Part shown: in pieces, positions 32,511 to 46,631 of the stretch
Numbering within the stretch: the first letter of the stretch is position 1
Layout of the letters: the number at the start of each line of letters is the position of its first letter
From: Turritopsis dohrnii
Taxonomy: Eukaryota; Cnidaria; Hydrozoa; Anthoathecata; Oceaniidae
NCBI GenBank assembly: GCA_027922465.2
Contig: BQMF02000337.1
Location: forward strand, 248,001-312,000
Length of the DNA: 64,000 bases
Reading direction: 5' to 3'
The notes under the pieces: generated by a model
What the model was told of the DNA's origin: nothing
Database searches by the model: none
Seen by the model: only the letters and a program-made list of their open reading frames with translations
Translations under genes and position numbers: made by a program

Positions 32511-32895
32511 TTACACTTAAACTTCATGAAAAACTGAAGGAAACAGGTATATTATTTTATTTAAACAAAGGTGAGTTTTTCAAAAGAGAACTTTTGTAAC
32601 TCGTCAAGCCGACGTTAAAATGTTTTCATTTGTCCCTTCCTTCATCCAAATGTTGAACCTAAAAAACATTATCGTAATGAAGTTACATAAGTCAACAATT
32701 ATCACTAAAAAAGTAAAGATATGATAATTTAATTAAATGGTACATCTCCACCTAGCCAAGTGAAATGTGTTTCCAAAGAATAATAATAAAGGTTTAGCTA
32801 TCAAAAAATTTTTGTTTTTAATAATGTAAATGTTTCCTCCCAAGTGATAGAATGGCAATCCTGTCAAACAATTTGGAAAAAAGAATTATGGCGGA
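32511..32895 (-). mobile_element. Inverted, decayed fragment of the palindrome-rich element
   Basis: Reverse complement matches to the internal part of copies 1 and 2 are clear, for example around the AACTCGTCAAGCCGACGTTA block near 32600. It lacks TIRs and has many differences, so it is older than the other two copies. Confidence 0.65.
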
Positions 32896-34326
32896 TATTT
32901 TGGATCTGTACATGCAAGATCAGTGGCTATGTGTAAATAGCTCTAATGCTTAATTTATCAATTTAAAACAGGCCTTGCCTTAAAGAAATAGCAACGAGAG
33001 TTAGCAATCGATAGCGCACGCAAATTGTTTTGTGAAAATCACTCTTGTGAACATGAATTTACCCGAGTGATTTTCGAAATTAATAAAACCACTCTAAGAA
33101 ATCTACCAGCACCTATACAAAACAAGTTGTTTAACCTAATGAGCATTACTAGTGCTGCAAATAACTTTTTTACACCAGTGGTCATCGTGATCATTAAAAG
33201 TCAGTCTGCCGGTGATATGGCTATATTGCCGGTCAAGTCAAACTTGAAAAATGTAAACATTCCTTTTCACTTTTATTGTGAAGGGAGCTGGAAACTAAAG
33301 TGCTTTTTAATTTTATTGAATAACACGAAAATGAGTCCTGCTGGTACCACTTATGTTTTTATATTATTTTATGTAAACAAATGAATTCATAAACGAAGGA
33401 AATTTCAAAATTACCTTTGCAACGGTGGTCATTCTCCCTAGCAATAACAAATTGGTGAATAATCACTTAATATACCTAAGTTATCCTTCGCTGTCAATTG
33501 AGCACAGAAACTAATTATAAGTTGAGCATGTTTTAAAGAGTATCTTGCTATCCTTCGCTATCAATCAATCAATCACCGTTATTTGCAGCGTTATTTGTAA
33601 TCATTACTAACTGTTTATTTTTTTTAATTGATGCAAATGTTTTATTTTATTTTTATTTATTTTATTATAACTCGATAATAAATTTATGCACGCTCTACCA
33701 GGCACGGGATCGATCGCTCGCGTCTTGAAGCAAGGCTTGAAGCAATAAACGCAAAATTTTAAAAGTGTGATATATTTTGTTGAAAATTATAAAGCTAAAA
33801 AAATAACATGAAGAGATGTTACTTATGTGACGAAAAATTTTGCGTTTATTGCTTTTACTGTTTCCAGCTTACTGGCAATGAAGTTTATCAGTTTATGTAA
33901 TAGTAACTACGGTCAATTTGAGTGCATAATTCAATTTCTCATGCTTTTATAAACTCAAATAAGAAGTTATAAAAACTTAAGCAAAATATTCTGAATCCAC
34001 TACTATAAGATTTTGTGAAATGATGTTTAGATGTTAGGAGATTGTTACTTAGATACAGCTTGGTAAAATCACCTGAATTTTCCTTGATATTGTCGTTTTA
34101 CTGGATATCTCCTAACAAATGTCAAATATTTCCAATATATATTCTCCTAAATCACCTAAAAAACAGCTAAAAACTAGTGGGACTCCTGACCTTTATTGAC
34201 AATTGTACATTTAAAATTAAGCTCATCACTAAAAGCTTGAGAAGTATATACAGCTTTTAAGGATTGATCATTTTTTTGAACTTCAAAAGATTACCCTTGT
34301 TTGAACAAAAATATTCTGTTATATAG
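32896..34326. other. Gap upstream of ELP2
   Basis: No recognisable gene. The plus ORF 33025-33384 has no domain or splice support. A CGATCGATCGCTCGCG patch near 33708 resembles the end block of the element at 917-1942. The 3' part is the 5' flank of ELP2. Confidence 0.4.
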
Positions 34327-37300
34327 ATGACTATTAAAAGTGACTGTGAATTAAAGTATGTGGCATGTGGTTGCAATCGAACGACACAAGCTTTGGCATG
34401 GAGTAAAAATGGGTTAATTGCTTATGGTGGATGTAATTCTATTTTCGTTTATGAACCAAAGGTAGGAGAAAATGTTATTGGTTCTTATTTTTGTTGTTAA
34501 TCATTCAAAGTGTTCTTGTTACGACAGCAGGAATTAGAAACTTGAAGAAAGGCGATAGTCAGTTTACTCAATAACATGACATTACCAGAAATATGAATTA
34601 TTTTATTTTTGAATTTAAACATACACATTGGAGAATGCACATGTGTCTATTTGTGAAACAAATGCTTACTGTTTTAGAAGTTTGTAACATATGGAGAGAT
34701 AATATCAGTTCTCAATGGACATCAAGCAAGAGTAAATTGTGTCCATTGGATAGAGCAACACAAACATGAAGGTTGAAACAAGAAAATTCATGACAGTTTG
34801 TTTACCAGAATCACAATGTCTCTTTTATATTTCTTTGTTTTATTGTAGGCTTGGAGGTTATTTCCGGTTCTTCAGATAAGTCCATTATATTGTGGCGAAA
34901 AAGTGATAAGGTATGGTTGTTGGTATTCCTTCTGTTTCATTTTCCTTCTCCCTGACGGACAGCGTAATCTGTACTACCTAAACATGATTGTAATTTCTGA
35001 TGCATCAAACTTATCTCATAATTTCTCTTACTATTGAGTTTTAGTGGGAAGCTAAACAACACATGCTTGGTCATGATAATGCTGTGTGTTCGTTAGCCTC
35101 AGTAACCTACGCAGATAATGATCAGTCTGTGTCTTTGATTGGATCTGCTGCTTCTGACTCCACCGTGAGAATATGGAGAAGAGAAGCCTCCTCAGGTGTG
35201 GTACTTCTACTGAGGCTATATAAAGATGTTTTTAATTATATACTTAAAAACGTTTTTAAAACATAATTTCAAATCCACATTTTGATACTTGCTATAATCT
35301 TTCCAATATAAAGAATTGCCTTATTTTTTCATATATCTTTCGCATAGTTTGGGATTTTTATAGATTTTGTTTGCTGTCAAACCATGTCATTTGGAAATGG
35401 CTTTGTGCATGCACTGGACATGTGCACATTACCGAACAGTAAAGGTATATCCCTTCAGTTAATATTTCTGTTCATTACATTAAGAAGATCTTTATAATCA
35501 TTGCGTATATAGGCCGGTGTCTGTGCCACAAAAACTTGTCATGCCCGCTGTACAACTTGCAGACCACAGTTTCTATGCAGAAATCCTTGAGTTAAATATT
35601 ACTGATAACAGAACCAAAAAGTTCCCACTCATAACCTGGTCCCTTTGTTTGTAAATTGGGTCTAAAGTTCCAGTTTATCGGGTCTATTGTTTTGTTTCGT
35701 ATGTGAACGATTCTAAGTGTTATGTTCTAGTGCATATTTTACAGACTTATGTTTCGGTGGAGCTTGCTATTAGAATGTGCTTATATTTCAGGTCTGTAAA
35801 ATACTGTTGTTAAAAAAACTAAAGATGCTAACTTTAGTTATGAAAAATAATTGAATTGCTCACCACGTTGTTAGGGGATAGCTTTAAGGTGGAATGCTTT
35901 CTTCATTTTCCTGGGAACAATAATGAAGAAACAGTTAAGAAAATATTGCAGAAGACCTTTGATACTTTTTAAAATTCACATGAACAGTGGTTAGCATCAC
36001 CAGAGGAACTGGTTCAGCGTGTGTCGTCTCAGGTTTGTTGTTTTGTCATCCCCCCTCCTCTCTCTTCTCTCTGGAGGATGGCTGCCGTTTGAATATTGTT
36101 TATATATAACTATCGAAAAATATGAAAGCCTAAACAGTAGCACTGCTTAACTAGGGTTTAGGCACACAAAAACCATTGTAATTGAACCAAACCAAAAAAA
36201 GGAAAAACAATCCTCAGTAGCCAGTATTACTAAGCGGCTGTCCTATTATATAACAATATAACTAGAAAAATGGTAAATAAGTAATTAAACGACGTTGTAA
36301 CTTCATTAAAGGTTAAGACTAAATTTTACTGAATGTAAATGTGTTTTTTGTATCGAAATCCTATAAAATATTATCAGCCTTACTCTCTATAATATTAGAT
36401 GCTGCTTTATAATCTACTTATCCTTTGTTTAAGGTAGCATTATTTACCTTTTTAGTCAATTACCAGGATAGTCAGTTAGATTTCAGTTTACACTATCATA
36501 GCAGTTGCTACAGAAAATGCACAGATAGCATCTAAAATGGAAAGAGCAAGGAAGGGTTGCAAGTAGTAAGAAGTCATCAAGTACAGTAGTCAAACCTAAC
36601 TGTTCTAAGCAAAAGCTTTACCCAAATTTCCTGGTGCATTAAGATCACATAGAATAAAACTAGATCTGGCATTTTGGAAGAGGTTTGCGTCATTTGCGAA
36701 AAGGGAAGTCCTTTGTTAGGTCAGAATTGCTTTCAATTTATTAGATGTTGGTTATATTACAACATTTTCTCCAAAGGTTTTAAAGAATATATTTTCTCAT
36801 AAATTGAGTTTTCATGTGTGTGCACAATTGAAATATACATCTTTGGGATTCGAAAAAAATATTCCACTTAGTAATGGCTATGACATCAGATGTTGGCGAG
36901 CTAAGACTTAAAAAAGACCATGCTGTTGAATTATAGAAAGGAAGTTCATCATAAAAGTGTTATAAATGTGTATTCAGTTCACAAAAGTAAAAACAATACA
37001 TTATACCACTAGTCATTGGAATTATTATTCAATTACATTGATGAAGGAGTAATCAAACTGATTGAGACTGTCATGCCGAAAGAACTGTATGATGAGTTTG
37101 TCAGAATAGTTAGAGATAATAAGGGTTTAAATGCCTGGACATGGTAGATGGAGAGTCAAGCCAAAGATAATGTCAAAGTTTAAAGAGAAACTATGTTTTC
37201 ATGATCCACCTGAAAAAAGCATTCAGTAATGTTAGAATGAAAGGTAGTAGTGAAAGTGACACAGAAAGTGAACGTGAATTTCAACAAGAAGAATATTTCA

Positions 37301-40300
37301 ACAAATCTGTCAACCAGCTTCTAATTCATGTAGTCCATCTGTAGAAATCAAAAAGAAATTCCAGATGAGTTGTTTGTGGCCACCCAAATCATCATAGCTG
37401 ACATTAAAGGAGTGTTTGAATCCTCTTAATCTTTTAAACCTTTTTGTCTGAATGTCTTGGTCTTTCTGATGACACCACATTAGATAATGTGTAGGAGTTT
37501 AAACCAAAAGTTTTGGTTGTCACCCAAGATATGATATTTTCATCATTAAAGGGCACAAAAGCATTATCTTTAAGCATGGAAACAAGGCAGATAGCAGGCT
37601 CTAAAAAACGTTAATTCAAAAGTTGAATGGTTTTGGGCATGGTGTTTCCCATTCTATTGTTAGATCCCATGAAACAGCACTTGCTTAAATGAATATGATC
37701 TCTGTAGCTCTACCATCAGTTCACAGTATTGTGTTCACAACTTTTGTTTGAAATAACATTGATTTCAGAGTAGAAACAAGATCAACACATAGATATGGCC
37801 AATGGTACCATAATTAAAATAAGCAGTGAAGAATCTGCATCAAATGAAGGATTCCAACCAGTAAAGAAAAGTGAGCGATCTTTGAAAGAACCACTCATAA
37901 CATTTTACGCTTTGTATTGGGGAAAAAAGAATATGTGTGTAACTCAATGACAGTACAGATTAAGCCTTGGTTGTCTGAATGAACAGGAATTTCTCCTGGA
38001 ACAACTTATTCTAACATCGAAAGAATTTGTAAAATACATCTTACATCTTACCTAGTTGGACAGGTAAAATGTAAGATGTTAATACCACAATGTCACAGGC
38101 ACCTCTACATTTTACAAAATACTCATGTTGCGGATGATGTTACGGATAATATAAGAAACGAAGAAATATGCGTTGATGATTACGATGATGATTATGATGA
38201 AGACTATTTGATACGCTTATTTGTCGACTCTTAATCTTCTACTTTCTGCGTTTCACTTAGTAGTTTATAGTGATTGTAAAAGTCATGTCTTAAACGTTTC
38301 CTTTCATGTGTTTGCAAATACCCGCGTACGACTTGCCATGAAAATTAGGCAACCTACGTCAGAAATTGCTTAATTACATGAATTAAATGGATTTATCTTT
38401 ATTGTCCTCTCCTGTTCACTTTGATTTTCATAGTTTCTGGTTCATATGAAAGCAAAAATTAGGTGAACAACAAAGAACCACACACCTCCTCCTGAAAGCA
38501 TGGGTAAAATCCAATAGTCGTCTGTGTTCCATAAATAGTCTACAATACATTTTCAGATATATGTTTGGTAGGAAACTTTGTTCTGCATTAAATTTGCTAT
38601 ACAATGATATATAAAAAAGTTTTTTTCCGCCATATTGAATTTTTTCTTCTTCTTATGACATCACAAAATGTGTTTTTGGGTTATTACGTCATAACGGACC
38701 AGCGAATTTGTGGGAACTTTTTCGTTTCAGAACCACTACGCACCCCTTAACATTATTCCAGCATAAAAGTGTGGTCTGCAAGTTGTACAGCGGAATATTT
38801 TTTCTGAGCATCTTTTTGTTACACAGACGCCGGCCTAATAAGAGTGCCAACTGTTTATTTTTGTATGAGATTGCAGAAGGTAAAGAAGAATAAGTTTTGA
38901 TAAATATAAGAATCTTTTGAATTTTTTTTCAATATGAATAAAGAAACCTGGAAAGCCCACCACTGTAAAAAACAGAAGCCATACTCTTTTTGATAGTACA
39001 ACAAGTCCTGCAAAGTGACTTGAAGGGTAGTACCACTATTAAACTTAACAACAATGCTCAAAGTGATGTGTTTTCGTTTTCTTGCAGGTGTACTGTTAGC
39101 TTGCGGCTGCGATGACACTGTCATCCGACTGTATGTACTCAAAGAAAAGCTGGTAGATTTATAAGACTTTATTCTGCTCAACTGTATGGCATAAGACAAT
39201 ATTTCATGTAAACAACATAAAAGATAGATTTTACTTTGTAGTTCGAACATGTATTGAATTTGATTGGGCATGAAGATTGGGTTCGATGTCTGGCATTTAC
39301 CAAGACATGTAATGTATCTATTATATATTGTCACCAATTAAAATATAACTGCTCTTTACTGTGCATTTCCAATTTTTCTTCTGTTTAAGATTTTTGTATG
39401 CAATAATGGTATATAAATTTGCACTGTAGTGGTTTTCTGTAGTAAGCCTTGTTTTTTGTATGCTTGCAGCTAAAGAAACAGATGTTTTCCTGGCAAGTGG
39501 CTCTCAAGATACCTATGTGCGTTTATGGAAGATATTCAGTGATACCAGTGAACTGGAAACCAACAGTGATGATCTTGCATTGAAAGAAAAAGCATTTGTT
39601 AGTAGTGATGAAAGTACGGAATTTTTGAAAGTTGCATGAAGTTTGAAAGTTCATTGCACCAACACTAATGTGCTTGAAAACAGGAACCACTTTGTGATTG
39701 TGAATATCTTTATAGAGTTTCACGTCGTTTTGGAATCAGTACTTATTGGACATGAAGGTTGGGTGCAAGGGCTTTCGTGGGGTCCCTTCCATAACAAAAG
39801 TAAAGTATAATCTTGTTTTCCTGTACATTCTGGTAAAAAAGATCTACAAAATCTCTGTTAATTTAAATTACCATGGCTGTTTTGCCAAAATCGATAGTAC
39901 CTTGTTGTTGATCATTATGATTTTGTGTGTCTTAGCACCAACTCTCCTTTCTGCTAGCATGGACAAAACGATGATCATATGGGAGTATGATGACAGCAAC
40001 CAAGTTTGGCTTGATCAGGTTTGCTTGTTTTCAGAATCTGATTGAAACAAAGTCAGCCACATCAGGCATCTTTTCTCCACAGTGGTAGTATTGATGAGGA
40101 ATTACAGTTGACTCTCGAAAGCTCGGTCTCTAAGGAGATCGGGAAATTGTTCAAGATATCAATAATTCGAATTTCCAAGAATTGACATTGGTAGAAATTA
40201 CACTAACTAGCCGCCAAGGCGGCGTCACTCGCCGCCCATGTTCAGTATGCGTTGTGTCATCTTCAGATTTCACGAAAAATAAAATTAAAGAATTGGCAAT

Positions 40301-40418
40301 GATAAGTGTTCCCATGTTGTAGAGCTCGAAAAACCGATCAAAAAATGTATGGGATCGTTTTGCTACGACCAACCGTTACGGAGATATCGTTGATCAAATA
40401 TATTGATGACGTCATAGA

Positions 40419-40449
<31 letters not shown>

Positions 40450-43400
40450 AAAAAAAAAAAAAAAATAGACCCAAATTTTTCGTCACCCTATCGCCTGTAT
40501 CGCAGACCCCAGAAAACGTCAGTTATCCCTATTGGTTACGGAGATAATTTTCCCTAAATGTCGCATTCGATTAGGGTCTCAATGCAATGGTTTCACACTG
40601 ACGTCGCGCACAAGAAGAGAAATAATTTATTTGTGATCTTACATTGCTGACTCCCGATTTCTTTCGCAGTTCACATCTACCATTTTGCGTGACTTACAAA
40701 CAAACAAACAGACAAACAGAGAATCGGCTATTAATATATAGATGATTATGTCAAGGGACCAACAAAAAAGTTTGATTTGACTCCTTGATACGAGTACGAG
40801 TAATCGAGTATTTGACTTTTTAAGAGTCAACTGCATTATTTGCAATGATCCTTATAATTCTCATGATTGCTATCATGTTTGTTTAAATCCTTCATCAGTA
40901 GTTTTGTCTACTTACAGGCTCGTATGGGTGATGTTGGCGGTAATACATTGGGTTATTACGGGTGTGCGTTTGGTGCGGACAATCAGTCTGTTGTTGGGCA
41001 TGATTATCAAGGTGCTCTTCGATTGTGGTCAAGAGAAGAAAACATGGTAAAATTGATTTCATCGTTAGCTCTCAGAGAGTTTGATAGAAATTTCTTTTAC
41101 TCATTTCTAAACAGTGGGGAGTTGATTTTAGTTTCTTATATTATTATGTTTTGCTTTAGAGTGGGAATCAATGGAAATCAATAATTACTGTTAGTGGACA
41201 TTTTGGAGAAGTGGAGGTAATTGTTTTTGGTGACGTATTTTGTGTCTTACACATTCTGTCATAGCTTGAGCTGTAATTTAATTCAAATGGAATGAGATGC
41301 TTTGACATAGTAATATTTAAGTTGTGTTTGGCCGGTGACATATAAACGACGAGATAAGTAAAGCGCTTTAGTTTGTCGACAAGACTGTTGAGGCCTGTAG
41401 CGATTGATGGAAGTTTTGCCAAGAGAACTGCTTTAAGGTTCAGTTTAAGATGTTGTGACGTAATAGAAGGATGTATTAAAATGCTTGATGATATAGTGTA
41501 CTGAACTGTTACAAGATATGTTATAAAATCATGTTACATTTGGGACTGAATATTTTTTATTTTTGCAGGACTTTGACTGGGATCCTTTCGGAGAATTTGC
41601 AATCACTGTTAGTACTGATCAAACCACACGTCTGTTTGCACCGTGGAGGAGACACCAAGACCAAGTAATTGCCTGTTAGCTCTCGAAGTTGTCCTTGAAT
41701 TCCTTTTTCAAGCAATAATCTCAATCCCTTTTTATAGTTCACATTGTCAATGTAAAATTTCAGGAATCGTGGCATGAAATTGCTAGACCTCAAGTTCACG
41801 GTTACGATATGAAGTGTCTGGCAATGTTGAACAGGTATCAATATGCTGCTGGTGCACAGGAAAAGGTAAGCCCGAATCTGGGGTTTGTACTGTTTGTTTA
41901 ACGTACTTTTTGGTATAAAAGACATTATTTGGATGTTGTTAGTTGTATATGTTATGTTGTGTCATGCATGGATTTCATTTTCGTACTTTTTAATGTCTTG
42001 ATTTGTTAGAAGTTAGATATGTCCGCATTTGGACGATTTTGTCTGCTGGAAAATGCTCTAGGACCTCCTTCACAGGATCCTCATTGATAACAGTACCTTA
42101 AGGAACTGAATAGGCTATCCTGGGTAAATAAATAAAAAAATAATAATAATAAAGACACGTTATACATCAGTCTGTATTGCAACTTTCTACTATCCTGTTT
42201 CTCGTTGTTGTTGTTGTTTTAGGTTATTCGTGTTTTTACTGCACCCAAAGCCTTTCACGACACCTTCGCCAGTATATGTAAAATAAAAGAAGACAGCCAG
42301 GTTCGTATGGTTTGTTTTTCAGTTGAACAACCAGTGGAAAAACTCATCAAAAAGTCACTGGTACAAAGAGCATTTTCATTGAAATAGTGTTGCATATTGA
42401 GGTGTCTTTTTTCTTCGTAGTGACCTAAGCAATGAGCTGTCAGTTTGTTGTAGTGATTTGAGTGTTCCAAGGATTTTTGTTTAGTGAAAGCGAGGCCTTC
42501 TTAAAAACTTCTTGTTCTGTGTGTAGGTTGGGCAAACATTACCATTAGGAGCCACTATTCCAGTCTTGGGTTTATCTAACAAGGCTGTATATGAAGGCGA
42601 TATAAAGAGTTGGGAGAAAGACAAGGAACAACAAACACAGCCAATGAAAGCATCCGCATTTGCTAACGAAGATCCAGTTCCTTTCAATCCAACTTTGATC
42701 AGTGGTACGTTTTAACCTATCATCCAGTAATTTTTCTTATATCTTTTACACCTTCCAGGGGACAATTTTCTAGTGGGGAATTGTCCCCACACTAAGTTTA
42801 TGAAGAAGTCTATCCCAGCTTCACCTTGGTACGTATCTGTTATGTTGTTATACGCTGTAAACATTCTGTTTTTCTGTCCTCCAATGCTTCGTTCGTACCT
42901 CATGTTTGGACTTTTATATTGATAGTCTGGAATTAAAATGTCGGGTTCGAAGTTTGTCGGGTAAAGTCCGGAAAGGTTTTAGTCGCGTGCAAAAAACCCC
43001 AAAAGCCCAGAAAAAGTGATTATCTTTATTTCCAACAAGGGGGACAGTTTTGAAGGTTCCTTTGACAACATAGTGTCATCAGAACGAAGTGAAGCTGGAT
43101 TGTTTAACGCACCGACAATATCTGATGAATTTGTAAGCGTGCGTATAATGCTTAGCACTTCTCATTATATGTATACTTTGTTTAGAGCCACCTGTGGAAG
43201 ATGTGTTGCTACAGAATACTTTGTGGCCAGAAACTCAAAAGCTGTAACTACTTCTTGCTGATTTTTTGCTCGGATATCATCTTCCAAGTTGACTTATTGT
43301 TTGAAGCATTGCTGCGAAGGAGCACATTTCTATAGAAAAGCACACAAATATGCACGTAATTATATGAAGATGCTCTTCGTTGCGGTGACTTTTTAACGAT

Positions 43401-44929
43401 TTCGCCCACATACAGTATGACCAGTATGCAAAAGGTTATACTGTATGTTATTTCAAGAATCGTTTAGTGATTGAGTAGAAGTCAGTTTCCATTCCGAGTT
43501 TGTCATGTGGATTCTATCTTCACCTCTCCAGGTATGGGCATGGTTTTGAGCTGTTCGCTATTGCATCTTCTCATGCTGGAGATATCCTTGCCTCTTCGTG
43601 TAAGGTGGGTTTAAAGTTGATCATTGTGACTAAGTCCCCGCTTACACCATGCATTTATTTCTCTGCATTTTTTTTTCGGCATTATTTCTCTGTTTAGGCT
43701 TCGAAACCAGAATACGCAAATATTCTAATATGGGACACATCAACGTGGACTCAAAAGGATAGTTTAATCGCGCACACACTTACCGTCACACAAATCTGTT
43801 TCTCACCATGTGACAAGTACCTGCTGTCAGTTTCGCGTGACAGGACATGGGCTCTGCATGAAAGGAGCAGTGATAAGAGCTGCAGGTTTAGCCTCCTTCA
43901 AAAGACGGACAAAAAAACGAGCATTCACGCTCGCATCATATGGGCTTGCGATTGGACCAGCGACAGTAAATATTTCGCGACTGTTTCACGTGACAAAAAA
44001 ACGTTGATGTGGGGGAGAGACGATACAAACCAGTGTTGGTCGGTGAAGGGAGAACCACTCGATTTGGAACAGTCCGTGACAGCCGTCTCTATTTCACAAA
44101 GGAAAACTTTATCTGAAAGGTGGTACTCCGTATTTGCTCTTCAGACTTCTGCAACCTCGTACCTTGGGTCTTTGTGAGCGCCAAGTGTCCCTGGGTTCGA
44201 GGTTTGGTTTTTCCTCTGCCAGTATCTTTATCGTAATAAGTGACTTATGGACAAACACATGATATGATTTTATGAAAACTTGCGTTCCCCTTATAACATT
44301 GCAAAATTCTTTTAAATTCATTAATTATTGTATTTCAACTCTTTTCCTGAAGGCAACGAAAGTTCGTTCGAAAGTTTTAAAGAACGTTTTGAATTCATGC
44401 ATGTGTTTGTTTTACTTTTTATTCATTCATGAAAACCGTACGATTACGTCATTGGTAGAAGTTCACCTTTTGTGACTGCTGATAATAACATGTGTGTCTC
44501 CAGCAGTCTGGCGCGGAAATTCTGACAGAACGTAAAGCTCATTCTAGTCGATAACGTCAATTTTGCTTTAGGTATATTATCGCGCTTGGTCTTGAGTCTG
44601 GTGGTGTTCACGTGTTCAGTTTCTGTGAGAAATCCGAACCGTGTTGGAGCCTGGTGGAAACCATCTCAAAATCGTATCTTTTTCACCGCATACTTGACAG
44701 ATGCAAACGGCTTCATGATATATTATCTTTGATTTCTAAACGATGTTTTGTCTTAAGGTTAAAACACATCGTTTTCCTTTACCGCATGCACTTTAGATTA
44801 TGTCCCGTGCTGACTGTGAAACGTCTGCGATGGAGACCGTCGAAAGGACCGGACGAGATGCAGCTTGGCGTCTGCAGTAGCGATCACAGCTTTCGAATCC
44901 TAAATTTCCATAGGTCAATGTTCAGTTAA
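34327..44929 (+). CDS. ELP2: Elongator complex subunit 2 (WD40 protein)
   Basis: Exons: 34327-34461, 34678-34771, 34849-34910, 35045-35195, 35364-35444, 39088-39152, 39242-39308, 39470-39613, 39716-39799, 39936-40018, 40918-41046, 41160-41216, 41569-41664, 41764-41865, 42223-42300, 42527-42704, 43186-43243, 43532-43604, 43698-44119, 44572-44673, 44797-44929. All junctions are GT-AG and keep frame; the total is 2,394 nt (797 aa; the human protein is about 826 aa). The translation is a chain of WD repeats: [44 protein letters not shown], then [18 protein letters not shown] and [14 protein letters not shown], all typical of ELP2. It forms two beta-propellers that scaffold Elp1-Elp3 in the complex that modifies wobble uridine in tRNA. 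No break was seen; the gene looks functional. Confidence 0.93.
35512..38835. mobile_element. Decayed TIR transposon in ELP2 intron 5 (3.3 kb)
   Basis: Left end GGCCGGTGTCTGTG and right end CACAGACGCCGGCC are inverted, with further inverted blocks inside (GCTGTACAACTTGCAGACCA). The interior, mainly 36,500-38,250, has traces of coding sequence with many stops, including acidic and basic patches, but no family signature I can name. The target duplication is unclear. It explains the long intron. Confidence 0.6.
40207..40742 (-). mobile_element. Non-autonomous Helitron (minus strand)
   Basis: Read on the minus strand it starts TCTATATATTAATAGCC after an A and ends with a GC-rich hairpin (GCCGCC-TT-GGCGGC) overlapping CTAG before a T, as expected for insertion between A and T. 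The body shares the CGATATCTC and TGACGTCA blocks with the Helitron array at 62064-64000. It lies in ELP2 intron 10. Confidence 0.6.
40421..40463. repeat. Poly-C / poly-A low-complexity run
   Basis: About 24 C, one T, then about 21 A in a row inside the Helitron. Length is likely unstable and may be an assembly estimate. Confidence 0.95.
43300..43401. mobile_element. Small palindromic MITE, family A copy 1
   Basis: A short inverted-repeat element with GCTGCGAAGGAG at one end and CTCTTCGTTGCGGTGAC at the other and a CATTTCTATAGAAA block inside. Close relatives lie at 55890-55988 and 57346-57452. It sits in an ELP2 intron. Confidence 0.55.
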
Positions 44930-46631
44930 ATTCGGATGTTTTTGAACTGAAGAGGAGCGTGGAAATACATTTTTAATCCGGTTTTTGAACGACTTGGATA
45001 TGATGGAGGGCGGAGGCATAAAAAACAAACGAGTATTCTGTTCGCTCTGAATAATTGACGGGATTGGCGTATTTGGAGACTGGACTTTAAATGACTTATT
45101 TTCTGTGAAAGCTCGAAAAAGTAGAATTTTACGTTACGTTTTTGAAGGTTTCCGCAAATATAAACGTTTCCGAATTTCTGATCGAGTTTACTTTCTCCGT
45201 GAACAAAAAAATTGAGTACATTGTCAACGCTTCTATTCACTCTCCATCATGTATTCCAGGAAAGAGATTTTTTTAACTCCCCTATGTCTCCTCTTGCTAG
45301 TGACATTTTGTAAAAACCCTGAAAACTCCATAAACATAGGGTTTTTCCATAAAGACTAACAATCGAAGTCGTATTATATATTATATGGCATCACACGCAT
45401 AATCTGATAGCTGTGTTATGGTTTTGGTCTTACATACTCTTTGGGTTTTGTATTGAGGTCAGGTTACAGAGGAAGGTAAAAATGTCTGTCAAAACTTAAG
45501 AAAATTTTATTCAGAACACAGTGTCCGTAGGGAGGGACTTTCGCTTTCTGCAACGAAGTACTTACATAAAACAACGAGCCGTTGAAAGAGACAAACGGTT
45601 AGTTCTCAATAAAGGTCATCAAGAAGTGACATGAACATATGGTGGCTGTCGATGACCTTTTTGACATTTGGTCAAAAAGGAAAGTGATGGAGTTTCATTC
45701 CACAGTAGTAGTGTAAACCAACTTTAGTGAAAGTTTATTTGGACGGAGAAGCGGTATTTCGAATAAGATGTTTTCCTGCTTGTGTGTTTACAACACATGG
45801 GAATTTTCCTTTAGCTTATTTGAAGTAATGTGATTTTCTGTTTTTTTAGCACAGAATATGAGAATGAAAGTATTATCCTTTTTCGGCTAAATTGGAAAAA
45901 AACGTAGGGGAAAAACTTGCAGAGATTGGCGTCATCAATGATCATTTAAAAAATCGCAAAATGACAATGCAGCATAAATTAAGAACTTTTAGCTATACGC
46001 TGAACTCAGCTTTGAAATGGTGGTCTGATCATCATCGTACGAATATTTTTACTAGTCCTAAACTTTCCTTCATTTGAACATATATCAAAGGTAATAGAGA
46101 GCTGAATGGACTTTAAAATAGCAAGAAAAAGATGCGAGAGAGTAAAGTATTTTTTTCCTGAATTTCCCTCAGTATCCTCGCCCTAAAATATAGTTTTCTC
46201 TCTGTTGTTTTGATCAGCTGCTCTCTGAAATTTGACGAATTCCAAGTTGACAGGTATTATAAATGTGTATAAATTGCGTTGTATGCTACAACATGAATGC
46301 TGTTATTGATCAGTCATCATTCTGTGTCTGTAAACATAATAATGTGCTTAATCAGAGCATTCCCTCCTCTCTCTTCTGCTGATGGATGCTCCTTTTAATA
46401 TAATACAACACTAACACTGATCGTTGGTATTATTGTGTGTGGTTTTGCACAGTCAGTAAGTAGAAGAACTTGATTAAGTTTGATAAAACAGTTACACTCT
46501 TCAACTTGTTGAAAGCCTTAAACTTTAATTTAGCTATGGAACTTAATTTAGTTTGCAGTTTCGCCTACACAGTAATTTGACTTCAACGCAAGTCTAATTA
46601 AACTATTTCTCGCTTAACTTAAGCATATATA
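44930..46631. other. Gap downstream of ELP2
   Basis: No recognisable gene. Short ORFs (44926-45240 minus, 45892-46077 plus) lack domains. The first part is the likely ELP2 3' UTR and flank. Confidence 0.4.

Larger units (their letters stand above)
40105..40833. mobile_element. Probable MITE remnant hosting a Helitron insertion
   Basis: CAGTTGACTCTCGAAA at the left and TTTTAAGAGTCAACTG at the right are near inverted repeats; TA is intact only at the left. The arms resemble the CAGTGGACTCTCG ends of the element at 59458. Most of its interior is the Helitron at 40207-40742. Confidence 0.45.

Noticed and set aside
33025..33384. 119-residue ORF upstream of ELP2
   Set aside because: No recognisable domain, no neighbouring exons and AT-rich codon use; likely chance.
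38855..39337. 160-residue minus-strand ORF
   Set aside because: It is antisense to ELP2 exons 6 and 7 and their introns, with no domain of its own.
40421..40444. Functional G-quadruplex
   Set aside because: A single homopolymer C run inside a Helitron, probably slippage; nothing ties it to regulation.
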